From assembly GCF_029852145.1 (NCBI RefSeq), contig NC_079977.1:7460837-7524836 (forward strand): 64,000 nt of DNA, read 5' to 3'. Below, one piece after another: positions 33,905-46,800 of this stretch. Position 1 is the stretch's first letter. Every line of letters starts with the position of its first letter. This DNA comes from Microplitis mediator (lineage: Eukaryota > Arthropoda > Insecta > Hymenoptera > Braconidae). A model generated the notes under the pieces. It had not been told where the DNA came from. It searched no databases and was given only the letters and a program-made list of their open reading frames with translations. The position numbers and the translations under genes were made by a program.

Positions 33905-35480
33905 AATGGAAACTTTCTCCATGTTTTTCTTTTAAAGCGGGAAAGCCGTCTGAGATACAAAAAAAAGAGAATATTTTTTTTTTCAGAGTAGCTTCTTTAA
34001 CAAAATTCTTGAAATTTGTGACATTATTAAGCATCATTCCAAGGATGTTCTGCTAAATTTTCATAAAAAAACATTGAAAAATAAGTCAGTGGTAGTGGGG
34101 AGAACCGAGTCACCTAAAAAAAAAAAAAGTCTTTATACCGTAGGCAGGATAATTCATCACTGCCTCATCTGAATTCAAAAAACCAAAAAGATTTCTTCAG
34201 TACATAAGTTCATCTTGGATTTGATCGAAGGAATAAACAAAAATATTCATTTTTGAATTTTTGGTAAAAGTGCCATCAAAACATTCTGAATTTTACCAAA
34301 AATTGCTTCTTTTGTTTAATTAAAAAATAAGTAGTTATTGAAGAAAAAAAAAATCCTTCGTTCTAATCCAAGATAAACTTATGTACTCAAGAAATCTTTC
34401 TGGTTTTTTGATTTCAGATGAAGCAGTCATGAGTTATCTTGCTCACAGCATGGAGACTTTTTAACTTCCCGCTAAGAAAATTGAAAATTTTCAAAAATTC
34501 GGGAAGTTATTGGTTTCGGTCCGATTTACGAAAATCGAATTTTCATCAGATGTCGACGTTTTGAGGTCCTAGGAAGCTATTCTGACTAATTTCGAGATGA
34601 TGTCCGAGTGTATGTATGTATGTATGTATACGTACGTACGTATGTAAATACCTGTATCTTTTGAACGGATGAACCAATTTTGAACTTTAAGGTGTCATTC
34701 GACGCGGATTGTCAATATCTTGAAGCTGTAAGAAAATTGAGCTTGATCGGTAGGGCTCGTTCAGAGATATTCCAAAAATAAAAATTTTTTCAAAAATGTT
34801 TTTTTTAGATAACTTTCATTGTGCTGGAAGGATTGATTCCAAAATCGACTGGGCTCTAAAGCTTTATAAGCCGCTTCGAATGCCTCCTCAACCATCAAAA
34901 TCAGTTCATTCGTTCAAGAGAAACCGTTGTCGAAAGAATTAAAAAAAAAAAATTTTTTATTTTTTTTGAAATATCTCAAAAACGACTCGATAAATCGAAT
35001 TCTCAATTTGATCAGCTTTAGAACTTGATAAAACGCGTCGATTGCCACCTTAACCGTCTCAATCGGTCAATTCGTTTGATTTTGATCGATATCGTTGGAG
35101 AAAAAATGGTGAAAAACGTTTTTTTTTCGAAACCAACAGCATACAAAAGTATTTCCGAGCTCGAAAATGTATTCACAATAATGTTTTCGAGGTTCTTGAG
35201 TTCGAAAACAGCGGGAAGTTTTAGGGCTGGCCCGCAGGGTCAACTGATAGACCGATTTTTTTTTTTTAATGTGGATCGGTTCTCCCCACTACCACTGGTT
35301 TATTTTTCAATATTTTTTTATGAAAATTTAGCAGAATATTCTTGAAATGATGCTTATTAATGTCACGAATTTCAAGAATTTCAGGAAAAAAGGTACTCAG
35401 AAAGAAAATCACGAAAATATGCTCTTTTTTTTGTATCTCAGACCTCTTTCCCCCCTTAAACATATGAACATTTTCAGAAA
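33905..35480. mobile_element. Foldback element with nested hairpin and nested HINE
   Basis: Arms of about 200 bases (about 33905-34115 and about 35275-35480) are inverted copies sharing GGTAGTGGGGAGAACCGA and GTATCTCAGAC-type blocks. Between them lie a second inverted pair (34147-34222 and 34360-34443, sharing AACTTATGTACT) and a HINE at 34461-35266. Confidence 0.65.
34461..35266 (-). mobile_element. HINE/DINE-1-like element, inverted complete copy
   Basis: Begins AACTTCCCGCTAAG and ends at the reversed head GGGCTGGCCCGCAGGGTC. It has a TATG/TACG microsatellite at about 34611-34642. Very similar to the copy at 1904-2713. Confidence 0.75.
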
Positions 35481-35558
35481 ATGAAAACTTAGATCGCTAG
35501 ATTATAGAGTAATACATAGAGCCTTATTCTTTATTTTGCGTTTAATGTTTTTGTTTAA

Positions 35559-35795
35559 GGGGGTATTCTGGTCTAGAAATAAAAAAAAATCGATTTTTTT
35601 TTTTTTCATATTTTCATAGTTTAACTATTTAAGAATATAACTACGAGAGGATTTTTCAAAATTCAAATTATTTTCGGAGAAATAAGTATTTTGCTGAGCT
35701 GGCATCCAAACCAGTTGGGCTGCAACTAATCGAACAGAAGACATAATGGATTCTCCGACTACCTGAATCTATATTTCTTAGTAAGCCTTTTTGTT

Positions 35796-35853
<58 letters not shown>

Positions 35854-37417
35854 GGTGGCGCAAAAAAACCGACTATTTTTTTTTTTTCAATCTCGCATGA
35901 ACATTTGTTGGTTTACGATGTTTTAAGAAGCCTCTCCACAAATCAGCTCGATAAAAAATTTTTAAGAGGTCGCTCACGAATTTTGAAAATATCGAAAATG
36001 ATCGAAAGTAGGATTTTTATTAAAAAAATTTTTTTTTTCTCGTGGCAGCAATAGTTTATATTTGTAAAATCATGACTATGCTGAAAATTTCAGCCCAAAA
36101 TTTAAATATTTAAACGGCGCTCAAGAATTTTGAATGTTTCCGAGCGCAGTCTCTTGGACGTTTTTGAGCGACCCTTAAATATTAATAATAAAGCTTCTCG
36201 ATTTTTTCACCATCAATTTGCATGACAATGAATGGAAATATAACCCGAGAAATAGAAATAATAAGTTATTTACATACTTTTTTATTTTTTAATTCAATTT
36301 GTAGGTTTTTTCGCTTATTCAAAACTGACCGAATTTCATTGTTTAAGACTGTTCTGTATATTTTTGGTTATGCAAAAGTTATATTTAAGTGAAATGACAA
36401 CAATTGAGTTATAAAAACTAATTCAAACTATTAATTACATATTATCAGTTAATATTCGAAATTCTTGAGCGCCGTTTAAATATTTATATTTTGGGCTGAA
36501 ATTTTCAGCATAGTCATGATTTTACAAATATAAACTATTGCTGCCACTAGAAAAAAAAAATTTTTTAAATAAAAATCCGAATTCCGATCATTTTCGATAT
36601 TTTCAAAATTCGTGAGCGACCTCTTAAAAATTTTTTATCGAGTTGATTTGTGGAGAGGCTTCTTAAAACATCGTAAACCAACAAATTTTCATGCGAGATT
36701 GAAAAAAAAAAAATAGTCGGTTTTTTTGCGCCACCCTAATATATATATATATATATATATATAACGAGGAAGGTCCGATGTATGCAGCAGGAATGGCAGA
36801 TTGAATAAATGTAAGTTAAAAATATAATTTTATGACTTAGACTGCAAAAATTTTACTTGAAACTTTAAACGCGTTTTTCTCAGAACTGTCTTTTTGAATC
36901 TGATACCCATGATTTCTCAGGTTCTACCGAACCAATTTTCTTGAAATTTTAAGAGAGTCTTCTTTAGGGACTTGTCTATAGTCGGAACTACGGCCATCCC
37001 CAAATTTTCATTTTTACTATTTTTAAAAAATCGAAGAATGTCCAAAAAAGTGGTACAAAAATTTTTTTTTTCTTTAGGCAGTCGCCATTTTGTCAAAAAA
37101 TTTTTTTCCAACTTTTCCGTAGTTCCGGCCATTGCGACATTATTACAGATTAATAATCTTCCTTATTTTTTGGTTTCAGATTGCTAGGAGAGTTAAGATC
37201 GTGGGTATGGTCAAGCACCAAATTTTTGAGACTCCCCACTTCATCAGCTGATAATTAACTGAATTTTGAATTTTTTTTACTTTTTAATTTTTTTTTGTAT
37301 GCTTCTCATGTGAATAAATAATATATAAAAAAATTGATAGTTAAAATATTGCTTGCTTTTTTTTTACAGCACTTCAAAAATTACCTAAAATTCATGCCTC
37401 TAGACCAGAATACCCCC
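35559..37417. mobile_element. TTAA-flanked MITE, GGGGGTATTCTGGTCTAGA termini
   Basis: Perfect 19-bp inverted termini, with TTAA at 35555-35558 and 37418-37421. This is a piggyBac-type target. About 1.86 kb in total, of which 0.9 kb is a nested foldback (35851-36738). No coding gene. Confidence 0.85.
35851..36738. mobile_element. Foldback element in a TA microsatellite, TAGGGTGGCGCAAAAAAACC termini
   Basis: Arms of about 290 bases are inverted copies, sharing AAGAAGCCTCTCCACAAATC, TCGCTCACGAATTTTG and GGCTGAAATTTTCAGCATAG blocks. The ends lie in a long (TA)n tract, so the target is TA. The terminal TAGGGTG is shared with foldbacks at 12061 and 47790, suggesting one superfamily. Confidence 0.85.
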
Positions 37418-37453
37418 TTAAAAGAAAAGCTTGAACAAAAACTGCTGTGAACC

Positions 37454-37609
37454 CTCCCTGTTTAAAAAATCTCATAGAATCCAATAGATTCTTATAAATT
37501 CCCGTATAGATTTTATAAGAATGAATGAGTTCTATGAGAAGTGCTATAGTTAAGTATAGGGACTTATACACACAGCTATAAGAATCTATCGGATTTCTTA
37601 AGCAGGGCT
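37454..37609. mobile_element. Small MITE-like inverted repeat
   Basis: A 156-base segment with inverted ends (ACCCTCCCTGTTTAAAAAATC at left and GATTTCTTAAGCAGGGCTC at right) and inner GAATCTAT / ATAGATTC arms. It lies just upstream of PSMB5. Confidence 0.5.
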
Positions 37610-37857
37610 CTTTGAATGTAACCGTAAAAAATTCCCACTTAAAGCTGTAACCATCGTATGATAAAATAGGAAATGTTGTTTTCAACATCTATAGTTTAGT
37701 TTCATGACAATGCTGCCAACCAAGTGAGACTTTGAACCAGCGTGAGAATACGTTTTTCACTCTCAAAAAAAAAAAAAAAAAGTTTTTCATCACAAATCAC
37801 AATCACAATATTCACAATTGTAACCGTGACTTGACCAGTAATTTGTATACAAAAAAA

Positions 37858-40800
37858 ATGGCGCTCGTCGATGTCTGCGGTATAAATTCAATAATTAATT
37901 TAAATTCATCTAAAGAAAACAATAAATTGCGTAGTGAAATAAATAACTACACTTATAATTTCACTAACAATCTATCGCTCGCAGTTCCTCCTTACTCAAA
38001 CGTAAGTACAATTAATTTAAGTCAAAAAAAATTTCCTAGCCCCAAAATTGCAGCATCATCCCGAAATCCATAACTAATTAAACCAACAAATTAATAAAAA
38101 CAATAATAAATTCAGCCAGCAGAAAGTCTCGCAGCATTAACGAGCACCCCAGATGAGACTGGACGTAATATTAAAATAAAATTTGATCATGGAACCACAA
38201 CCCTTGGGTTCCGGTATCAAGGTGGTGTCATTTTGGCCGTTGATTCACGTGCCACTGGTGGTCAATTTATTGGTAATTATTTTCATCCAATAGATATTTT
38301 ATTATTTATAAATCTAAATCATAAATCATATGTCAATTAATGTATTTGTAATTAATTAGGGTCACAAAGTATGAAGAAAATTGTTGAAATAAATGATTAC
38401 TTGCTTGGTACACTTGCTGGTGGTGCTGCTGATTGTGTTTACTGGGATCGTGTACTTGCTAAGCAATGCCGTCTATACGAATTAAGAAACCGTGAACGTA
38501 TTTCTGTTGCTGCTGCGAGTAAACTCATGTCTAACATGGTTTATGATTACAAAGGAATGGGTTTATCAATGGGTGAGTATTTTTTTAAAAATGATTTTAT
38601 TACTGGGACTATAATTATCCGAGGACAAAATAAATTATAAGGTAAGAGCCCCTATACCCGCTCAGTACCATTAGTCGCTCACTTTAACTGTTTAAGGCGT
38701 TTTTTTTTATAATTTTAATAAAAAAAATATAACTAAAAACATTATTATTGATAAATAATTATTTGTGAATCTAGATATATATAAATATGATGTATCAAAT
38801 TATTTTATAATAGATTATAAATTTAAATTAAATGACTGTTTTTGAAATCGCACAAAGCCGGGCATTTTTTACTTCAATGTTCATTCGTTAGATTAAATTT
38901 TGGTTACGTCAAATTTTTTAAGAATTCTTATAACTATATCTTGTTAAATATGTTTTTAAAATTCATGAAATTTTATATTATGAAAGAATAAAGTAGTATA
39001 ATTTATAAATTATTTGTCCAAACCAATCAACTTATCATAGTTCAATTGATATTGTCTTTGAGCGACTATTGGGCCATGTGTTGATTGAGTAATGGTACAT
39101 CACAACTTTATGAGTGTAAATGTAGCAGACATAAGACAATTTTTAAATTACATATAAAAAAATAAAACTATTAAATTGATAAAATAAAAATAAATGCATG
39201 TACTGATTTTAGAATTTTCAAAAAGTCCATTTTTTAGTTTTTTTTTAAAAACAATTTTTTATTATTAATTTTAAATTTTAAAAATTGTCAGATGTCCGCC
39301 AACTTTACTGTCATCACAACTTTTAGAGAGCAACTATGGGTACACTCAAGGACCTTATTTAAAAAATAAATAATAATTAATTATCAACATTATTCTTCAA
39401 ACTTAAATTTTATTTCAATACTCGAAACTTCAAAAAATAACTATAAAAAAAAAATATAGTTTTTCATTTTATTTATTAATTTATATTGAGTGATTTAATC
39501 TTATTCCAATGAAAAGTGAGTCGGTATAGGAGAGCTTTTATCTTAATTGAAAAAAATTTTTTAAATCTTCGTGCAAATTGTCATAATCCTGATGTTAACA
39601 GACAATTAATAATTTTCGAATTTTTTTTCAACAATTTAATTAAAAAAAAAAAAATAAATATATACACATGTAGGAAATTAAAAAAACTACAGGTTTAATT
39701 TTTTATTTATAATTTATCGTTATGAAAAAAACGCAAAAATTATCAGACGTCGGCTAACCAGTATCATAAATTTTTCAAATAATTTTTTTTACTTATTTAG
39801 GTACAGTGACATTTTTACTAAAAATAAATCTACTAGTCTAAAAATCTATCAATTATTTTCGTGATATTATATTTTCGGTTATTTTTACTCTCGTTATTTC
39901 ATCGGGTAAATAAAATTTGTTCGGTGAATATTTCAACAGCACATAGTGTGTTTGGTTGCTTACTCAGAGTACGTATATTTTTGTGTATTAAATTATTTTA
40001 GAGCAAAAAATAAACATAAATGTGAATGTATGATAGATAAATGTGCTCAGGGTAAGCAACCAAACACGTCAATACATCACAGAGAATTTGAAAATTAAAA
40101 ACTTTGCTGTCAGTTTTAGAATTACTGTTCAAAATTCAATGAAATTTGACAAATTAGTAATAAAAAGAAAAAGATCCAATTAAATTTTTGAAAAGCTTTA
40201 GATGACTGGTAAAATTGTGTGTTTTACACATTTAACACTGAGCTTCATGATAAATCACAGATTTCATGGAATTTATTGGTTTTCTTTAGCTCTTCAAAAG
40301 GGGGGTCAGAGCCATTGTCCAAAAGACATTCGTTTGATGCAAAATATTTGATATGCGACAAGTTGTTGAAAAAAAATATCGATGAATAAACTACAAGAAT
40401 AAAACTTAAGGTTTGTAACAGTAGAAATTTACGAAACGAAATATTATCGAAAAAAAAATCTAAAATGTAAAACACATCGAAATACCATTTACAGAAAATA
40501 ATTAGTTACAGAATAGTAAATACTTGAAATTAAATGAATAAAAACAATCATTGTCATCGAGACATATAGTTCTATTACCTACAGATTATTTATATTGTGC
40601 ATTACCAATTACCGTTGGGTAAATAGGTAATAAAACTATATAAACTTCATGTTTCGATGATAATGACTTTGTTTATTTATTTCAGTTCAAATATTTACTA
40701 TTCTGTAAATAATTATTGCGATGTGTAAATGGTATTGCGATGTGTTTTACATTTTAGAATTTTTTTTCGATAATATTTCGTTTCGTAAATTTCTACTGTT

Positions 40801-42198
40801 ACAAACCTTAAGTTTTATACTTGTAGTTTATTCATCGATATTTTTTTTTGACAACTTTTCGCATATCGAATATTTTGCATCAAACGAATGTTTTTTGGAC
40901 AATGGCTTTGGCCCCTTTCAAAAGTTCAATTGGATCTTGGTCAAATTTTATTAAATTCTAAATAGTAATTTTAAAACTTACAGTACTAACTTAAGTTTAC
41001 CTTTTTTTGAATTTATGAATTCAGAACCAAAAACAATAATTGACATAAGTAACCTTGTTCGAGTTAATAAACTCTTATGTAAATTATTTTTTAATTCATT
41101 AATAAAAGTCATTTTTTAATTTTTCGTGACTTTTTTTGACTCCTGAATTTTTAAAGCTTAGGAAGTTAAAATACATACAAAATAGTACTAAATCTATAAT
41201 TATTATTGTTCTCGAATTTTCTTAAGTTCAACTCAAAGGTTTAATTGTCTCCATTTAAAAATTCACTGGAATAAATATTTTTTTTTTTACACTCGGGTCA
41301 CTCGATTATTTTGTCTGGTCAAATGTTGCAGGATGATTTCAAACAAGTGTTGATTGGAGTATAATAATTTAATTAAATTGAATTTATTTAGGTATGATGA
41401 TTGCTGGATGGGATAAACGTGGACCAGGACTCTACTACGTTGATTCAGAAGGCACTAGAACAACTGGTAAAGTTTTTAGTGTTGGTTCTGGTTCTGTATT
41501 TGCATTTGGTGTCCTCGATTCCGGTTACCGCTGGGATTTAACTGATGAGGAAGCCTATGATCTTGGTAGACGCTCTATCTATCACGCAACACATCGTGAT
41601 GCTTACTCTGGAGGAATAGTTCGAGGTATCATTATACTATTACTTCATCATTTATATTTTTGTTTTTATTAAATAGTTCAATAAGATCAGATTAGATATT
41701 TAAATAGTAAATAATTTATCAATCCTATGTCTGAAAAATATTTTAATTTTTAAATACATTTTTTACTTTTTATTAATTGATAAAATCCTTAAGCAGTATT
41801 ATCTTATTTTTTGATTTCTGAACAAACTATTAAAGATACATAAAAATTAAAAGATATCACTTTTATAGAAAATTATATTTTCTGTAGAAAAAATTCTTAT
41901 CATTTTCAAAGTGAATCTAATAGTTTTGATGATAGAAATTTTTTAAGTAAATATTCAATTTAAAAAACATATTCAGTAAAATTATTAATAAATTTTATAA
42001 CTCACTGCTTAATTAAATAAAATAATTAATTTAAATCTGACAGTTCGATATTTTCTAATTAGTAAACTTATATTTAATTAAAAATAATTTTAATTTACAG
42101 TTTATCACATGAAAGAAACCGGATGGGTTCGCATTTCCGACGACGATTGCAAAGATCTCCATTACATGTATCAAGAAGAGAAGAAAAATGCTGCTTAA
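37858..42198 (+). CDS. PSMB5: Proteasome subunit beta type-5
   Basis: Exons 37858-38001, 38116-38272, 38360-38572, 41392-41625 and 42101-42198 join in phase to 281 residues, the usual length. The product is the chymotrypsin-like catalytic subunit of the 20S proteasome core. An N-terminal propeptide of about 70 residues precedes the cleavage point in DHG/TTTLGF, where the Thr becomes the catalytic nucleophile. AVDSRAT (conserved Asp and Arg), a conserved Lys in KKIVEIN, GGAADC, CRLYELRN, YKGMGLSMG, GWDKRGPGLYYVD and RDAYSGG follow as in the family. The N-terminal propeptide is Asn-rich. Intron 3 (2.8 kb) has collected inverted-repeat elements. AATAAA signals occur just after the stop. The gene converges on the small gene at 42323-42605. 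Nothing suggests loss of function. Confidence 0.97.
39952..40070. mobile_element. Short MITE-like hairpin in PSMB5 intron 3
   Basis: Inverted ends GTGTTTGGTTGCTTACTCAG and CAGGGTAAGCAACCAAACAC surround about 70 bases of AT-rich sequence. Confidence 0.6.
40111..40980. mobile_element. Foldback element in PSMB5 intron 3
   Basis: Two inverted arms (about 40111-40494 and about 40705-40980) share GAAACGAAATATTATCGAAA and AAACTACAAG-type blocks. Paired Phe-rich open frames in each arm are mirror artefacts. The central 200 bases carry no gene. Confidence 0.7.
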
Positions 42199-42322
42199 TT
42201 AATAAATGAAATTGTATTTTTATTAATTACCTATTAAATGATTAATAAAATAATAAATCTTTATACTTACTCATAGATTATTTTATTTTATTTAATACAA
42301 GGAATGTATCTTTTATTTTTAA

Positions 42323-42605
42323 TTACACATTATCTTTTTTTATTATCTTTAATAACTTTTCTGTAGTAGCCATATTTTGTTTCAAGTTTTTTAAATTCTT
42401 GTCTGTTTCATTTGCGAGTTGTAATACTTCTTGAAGATTCTGTAATACAAATTATTTATTGTATTGACACATTTCATATTGGCAACTAATGATTAAAAAA
42501 TATTAATTAAATACTAACTGTTTTAATTGTTTTGTAGAGTAGTTCAGTTCTTTCTGCTGAGTAATTAGATGTTGAATTTGATCCAGTTGTTGATTCATCA
42601 GCCAT
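42323..42605 (-). CDS. Small two-exon coiled-coil protein, 67 residues
   Basis: Exon 1 spans 42605-42519 (29 codons from ATG) and exon 2 spans 42439-42323 (38 codons plus TAA). The donor (GTTAGT) and acceptor (TTACAG) join in phase. The protein begins MADESTTGSNSTSNYSAER and continues as one long helix with heptad-like leucines (LLYKTIKTNLQEVLQLANET, then KNLKNLKQN). No signal peptide or membrane segment is seen. I do not recognise the family; the size and helix content recall small subunits of coiled-coil complexes, but that is only a resemblance. Its 3' end converges on PSMB5 with 124 bases between stops. Being too short for simple ORF scans, it would be easy to miss. Confidence 0.6.
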
Positions 42606-43806
42606 TTTTATAAAAATTTTTTTACTATAAGAAATTATAATTATTTATTTAGTATACATTGCAATTATTATTAAAAAAATCAATATATATATAGCAATCT
42701 ATCCATATATTTTTAAAATAATAAAAACTTCTGGTCATCTCTATGATAAAAAAAGTTACAGGGTAAAGTACCATTTGTGGTCATTTTAAGGCCAGTCTTT
42801 GCCACTTAAAAAATTTTAATTAAATAATTTGCAATGTACGCAATGACATAATTAATTTTTTTAATTCGTTTAACGACAATTTTTCTAGTGTATTAGAATA
42901 CAATTACTTTCTATACTTTTTCATTAATTAAAATACAATATTAAAGGTCCAAAAATAGAGTACTGGCCACAAATGGTACTTCTACCCAACATCAAATTTG
43001 GTATAAATGGAAAGATCTCGAGTTTAATTCGCGCCTTAAAATAATTAAAATTTTCTATAAAATCATCTTCGATTTTTACTTTTATAAACTTTGTTATTGG
43101 AAAGAAAAATAAATTATTATAAAATCAATGAATTTTTAGAAAAAGTTTATCGGATTTCAAAACTTTGAATCAAAACTTTTTTAACAGAATAATTAATAAT
43201 AAAATAATTCGAGAAACAGTTAAATTTTATACCTATTTAATATATGTAATAATTATAATTAGGCAGCTATTAAATTTATGAATCGACGTCGAATAAATGT
43301 GTTAATTGTCTGCTACATTTATAATCATTTTAAATTTAACTTACAGAAAAGCCGGTAAAATTTTAAATAATTTGAAATATATTTAAATAAAAATTTGTTT
43401 CTTCAATAATATTAACTACAAAAAAAATAATTATCATTCGTCGTATATTAATATAATTAATAATTGTATTATTGTTATTATTATTATTATTATTATAATT
43501 ATTATTATTATAGAATAACCATTACTGTAATTTATTTATTATGATTTTATAATTTTGTAGGTTAGTGTAACGCACATGGTCCTTTATTACCGATAAAAAA
43601 AAATAGTGCAAGTAAAAGTTTAACAATTTGGTGCTCAGTATTCACTGATATTTATTTTGTCAACAATTAACAATAATTATAAGTAAAATAAATTATGACA
43701 GTTACATGATATTTAGAATGAGAATAAACATAAAATTTTAATTAAAATAAACGTTTTGTTTAAATTATTTTGATTAATAAATTCATTTGTTACTGGACTC
43801 AAAAAA
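42606..43806. other. Intergenic region between two divergent genes
   Basis: Very AT-rich, with an ATT/TTA microsatellite (about 43464-43510). It must hold the promoters of the 67-residue gene (minus) and METTL17 (plus), but no specific element can be called. No coding signal. Confidence 0.5.
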
Positions 43807-46800
43807 ATGTTTAAAAAAACTTATTTCCCTTTTAAATTATCAACACGACAGGTAACTAATTACTTAAAATAATCAGTACTTAGATACAATAAACTTTTAA
43901 TTATTTTCAATTATTAATTATTTATTATGTATGAAAGTTGCTAATTATTTATTAAAAATTTCAGTGCTCGGCGAAACCTCAAAAAAAGTTAAAACCGATA
44001 GTGATATTAAATGAAAAGATAAGTAATTTAATAAAAGAAGATAAATTAAAACCACGCAAACAACCTGGTACTATACTGAGAACAGTTGTTAGATTACCAG
44101 AATGGTTAACAAAAGCAATGAAACGAGCTTTAGATGGTATTATTATAATTAATTATTTATTATTATTATGATTCATGTCCTTAGAAACGTTGGCTATTAA
44201 AGTTTCTAAGGACATGAATATTAATCGATCGTAGGAACTAGGACTATTAATGATTACAACAATTACTTATTCAACCAACGTTTCGTTGTTAAGAACTTCG
44301 TCAGAGTCTTTAAGTTGAAGTTATGATGTACCTGAAGATCGGAACGTTTTTCGCGCAACAAAAATGAAAAATTTATGCAATTTTACTGCTTAAGGGGTAG
44401 TTAGTGGTGGCCTGCAATTTTTGGCTGATATACTAGTGCCTATGCGAAACATTTCAAAAATTTAGATCCAATAGATTTTTAGTAGATTTTAAAGAAATCT
44501 AACTATTGCATTTGTCTTCATGACGGAATTTTAGAACAATTTTGCTACCTTTGGACTGAACTCGACGAGCTTAGTCAGGAAATACATATAGTTCAAAAGT
44601 TTATAAATGTATGTATTTATATATATTTATACGATAGAACGTAGCTTGCCATAATGATAGCGTCCACAATTCTTAACTGATTTCAATTAAATTCAGCACC
44701 CATTTTCTGTAGACGATTATCGAGATCAAGTTCGAAGATGAGCAAAATCGGTCAATTAGTGTAGAAGTTATAGGATATAAAAATTTTCAAAATGTCAATG
44801 TAACATTTTGACTAAATGTTAATTCATATTATTTATTATTTAATTAAATAAGAATTAAATATTTTCCAGGTAGACATCATTGGAAAATCTATAGACCTTC
44901 TTTGATGTCACTGGTCGACTCTCATAGTTTTTAAATTTTGTTTGAAGGGTTTAAATGTAAATAATACAAAATTAAAAATGAATTTAAGTATATTCTTAAA
45001 TAAAACATTAAATTTAAAGTCAGTCGGTCACCGGACAGAGGTCCGGGGCCTTAGATGTTCATCGGCTGACTGCCTGTCTGTCTCCCCAGATCCAGTACAA
45101 AAAATCGGTCGTTTAGTTTAGAAATATTTACAATTAAGTTTTTTTAAGTAACGATAAATTATATTGCCATCACTTCTTTCTCTGATAATTTTTTAATCAA
45201 GAGACAGCTTGATACCGAAATTTTTTTTTGAGAAAATTGCAATATTTTGACTGCCAAGTGATATTTCCTACAATAATAATTTGCAAAAATTGATAACTTT
45301 GATTAGCTGTCGTATGAACCTAAAGTAAAAAGTCTAAGAACATAATTAGCAGCATTATTAGTCCTGATTTCTACAGATCGATTGTTTATTATGTAGGGAT
45401 TTAATGCTCTTTAAAAAATACAATTATTATTAAATATTTTTTGACATTTTCTTTGTAGAATATCCAAAAAAGACAATAGTGGAAGATGCAGCAGGACTTT
45501 ACCGTCATCTGAACGGTCGACATCCACCACCAGAGCAAGAGTTGATTAATTTAAAGTACTTTGAAGTAAGCAAATCGTTGAACGAGAACAGTAAGTATGT
45601 GAGTGCATTGGACGGTAATGATGAAGAAATGCAAGAAAAAATACATCGTGACACTGTCAAAATTTTAAAACGTAAAATCCATCCTTGGGCACCTATTCAG
45701 TATGACAAATATCGTGGACTGATGTACATGGTCGCACGTGGCTCTCACGATTACGCTATTTTATACAGAATATTACTAGAAATAAAAGAACGTGATCCGG
45801 GTTTTAAACCCAAAACTTTGCTAGATTTTGGTTCTGGTATTGGAACTGTTTCATGGTAATTTTTAAACTAAAAATTTACAAAATAAAAAAAAATTTATTA
45901 AAGTATTTTATATTTTGTTAAAACAAAATACTTTTTATTGCACTTAATATTTATAGTAAAAGTTAATGCATTTTTATAGGGTGGCATCACAATTTTGGAC
46001 AAAATCATTAAATGAATATTTATGTATTGATGCATCTGAGGAAATAAGTAATTTAGCTGAATGGTTTGTTAAATTATCGCAACCTAGAATAAGAAATATA
46101 TTTTTCAAACAATACTTACCAGTGACAAAAAATGTAAGGCATTTATTTTTTTAGTGATTAATTATATAATGAGTAAGTTGATGACTTAATTACAGCCTAC
46201 ATTCGATATTGTGGTGAGTGCATTTACTTTGATGGAGCTGCCAAGTAGAAAGTCACGCATTGAAACAATATTAAATTTATGGAGAAGAGCCGATAGGTAC
46301 TTAGTACTTGTTGAACAAGGAACCAATGCTGGTTTTAAGGTGATTTTTTAAATTTATTTGTTAATTAAGACTTATTGGTTTTTTTTAATTATTCATAAAT
46401 TTTTTAATTATTAAAATTATTGTAAAGAAATTCTTTATGATCTTATGTGAGTTAAAAATTTAACATTCAAAATTAAAACCAAAAATTTGAATTTGAATAA
46501 ATTAATTTAAAAACTCGCAAATAATTCGAAAGTTTATGAGTCCAAGTAGCACACGGCTTTTTGACATCTATAAGATAGCAGTTTTGAAGCTGTTTTTTGA
46601 TCTATCGATAAGGCGCCAAAATATTGACAAAACAATCAACTTGATGTCATAAAAAAAATATCTGTTAAAAAACTTGACACAAACGGCGGCAAAAATTTTC
46701 TATGACTCGTAGGACCAACATCGGTACGTTTTATTTATATAGAAAAAATTTAGCTTTGAGAGAAAATAGAATTTGTCTTGGCTCTTTAAGACATTTTAAA

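Noticed and set aside
36917..37187. Overlapping 71-residue frames on both strands
   Set aside because: Fully overlapping antisense frames inside a MITE, low complexity, no family resemblance.
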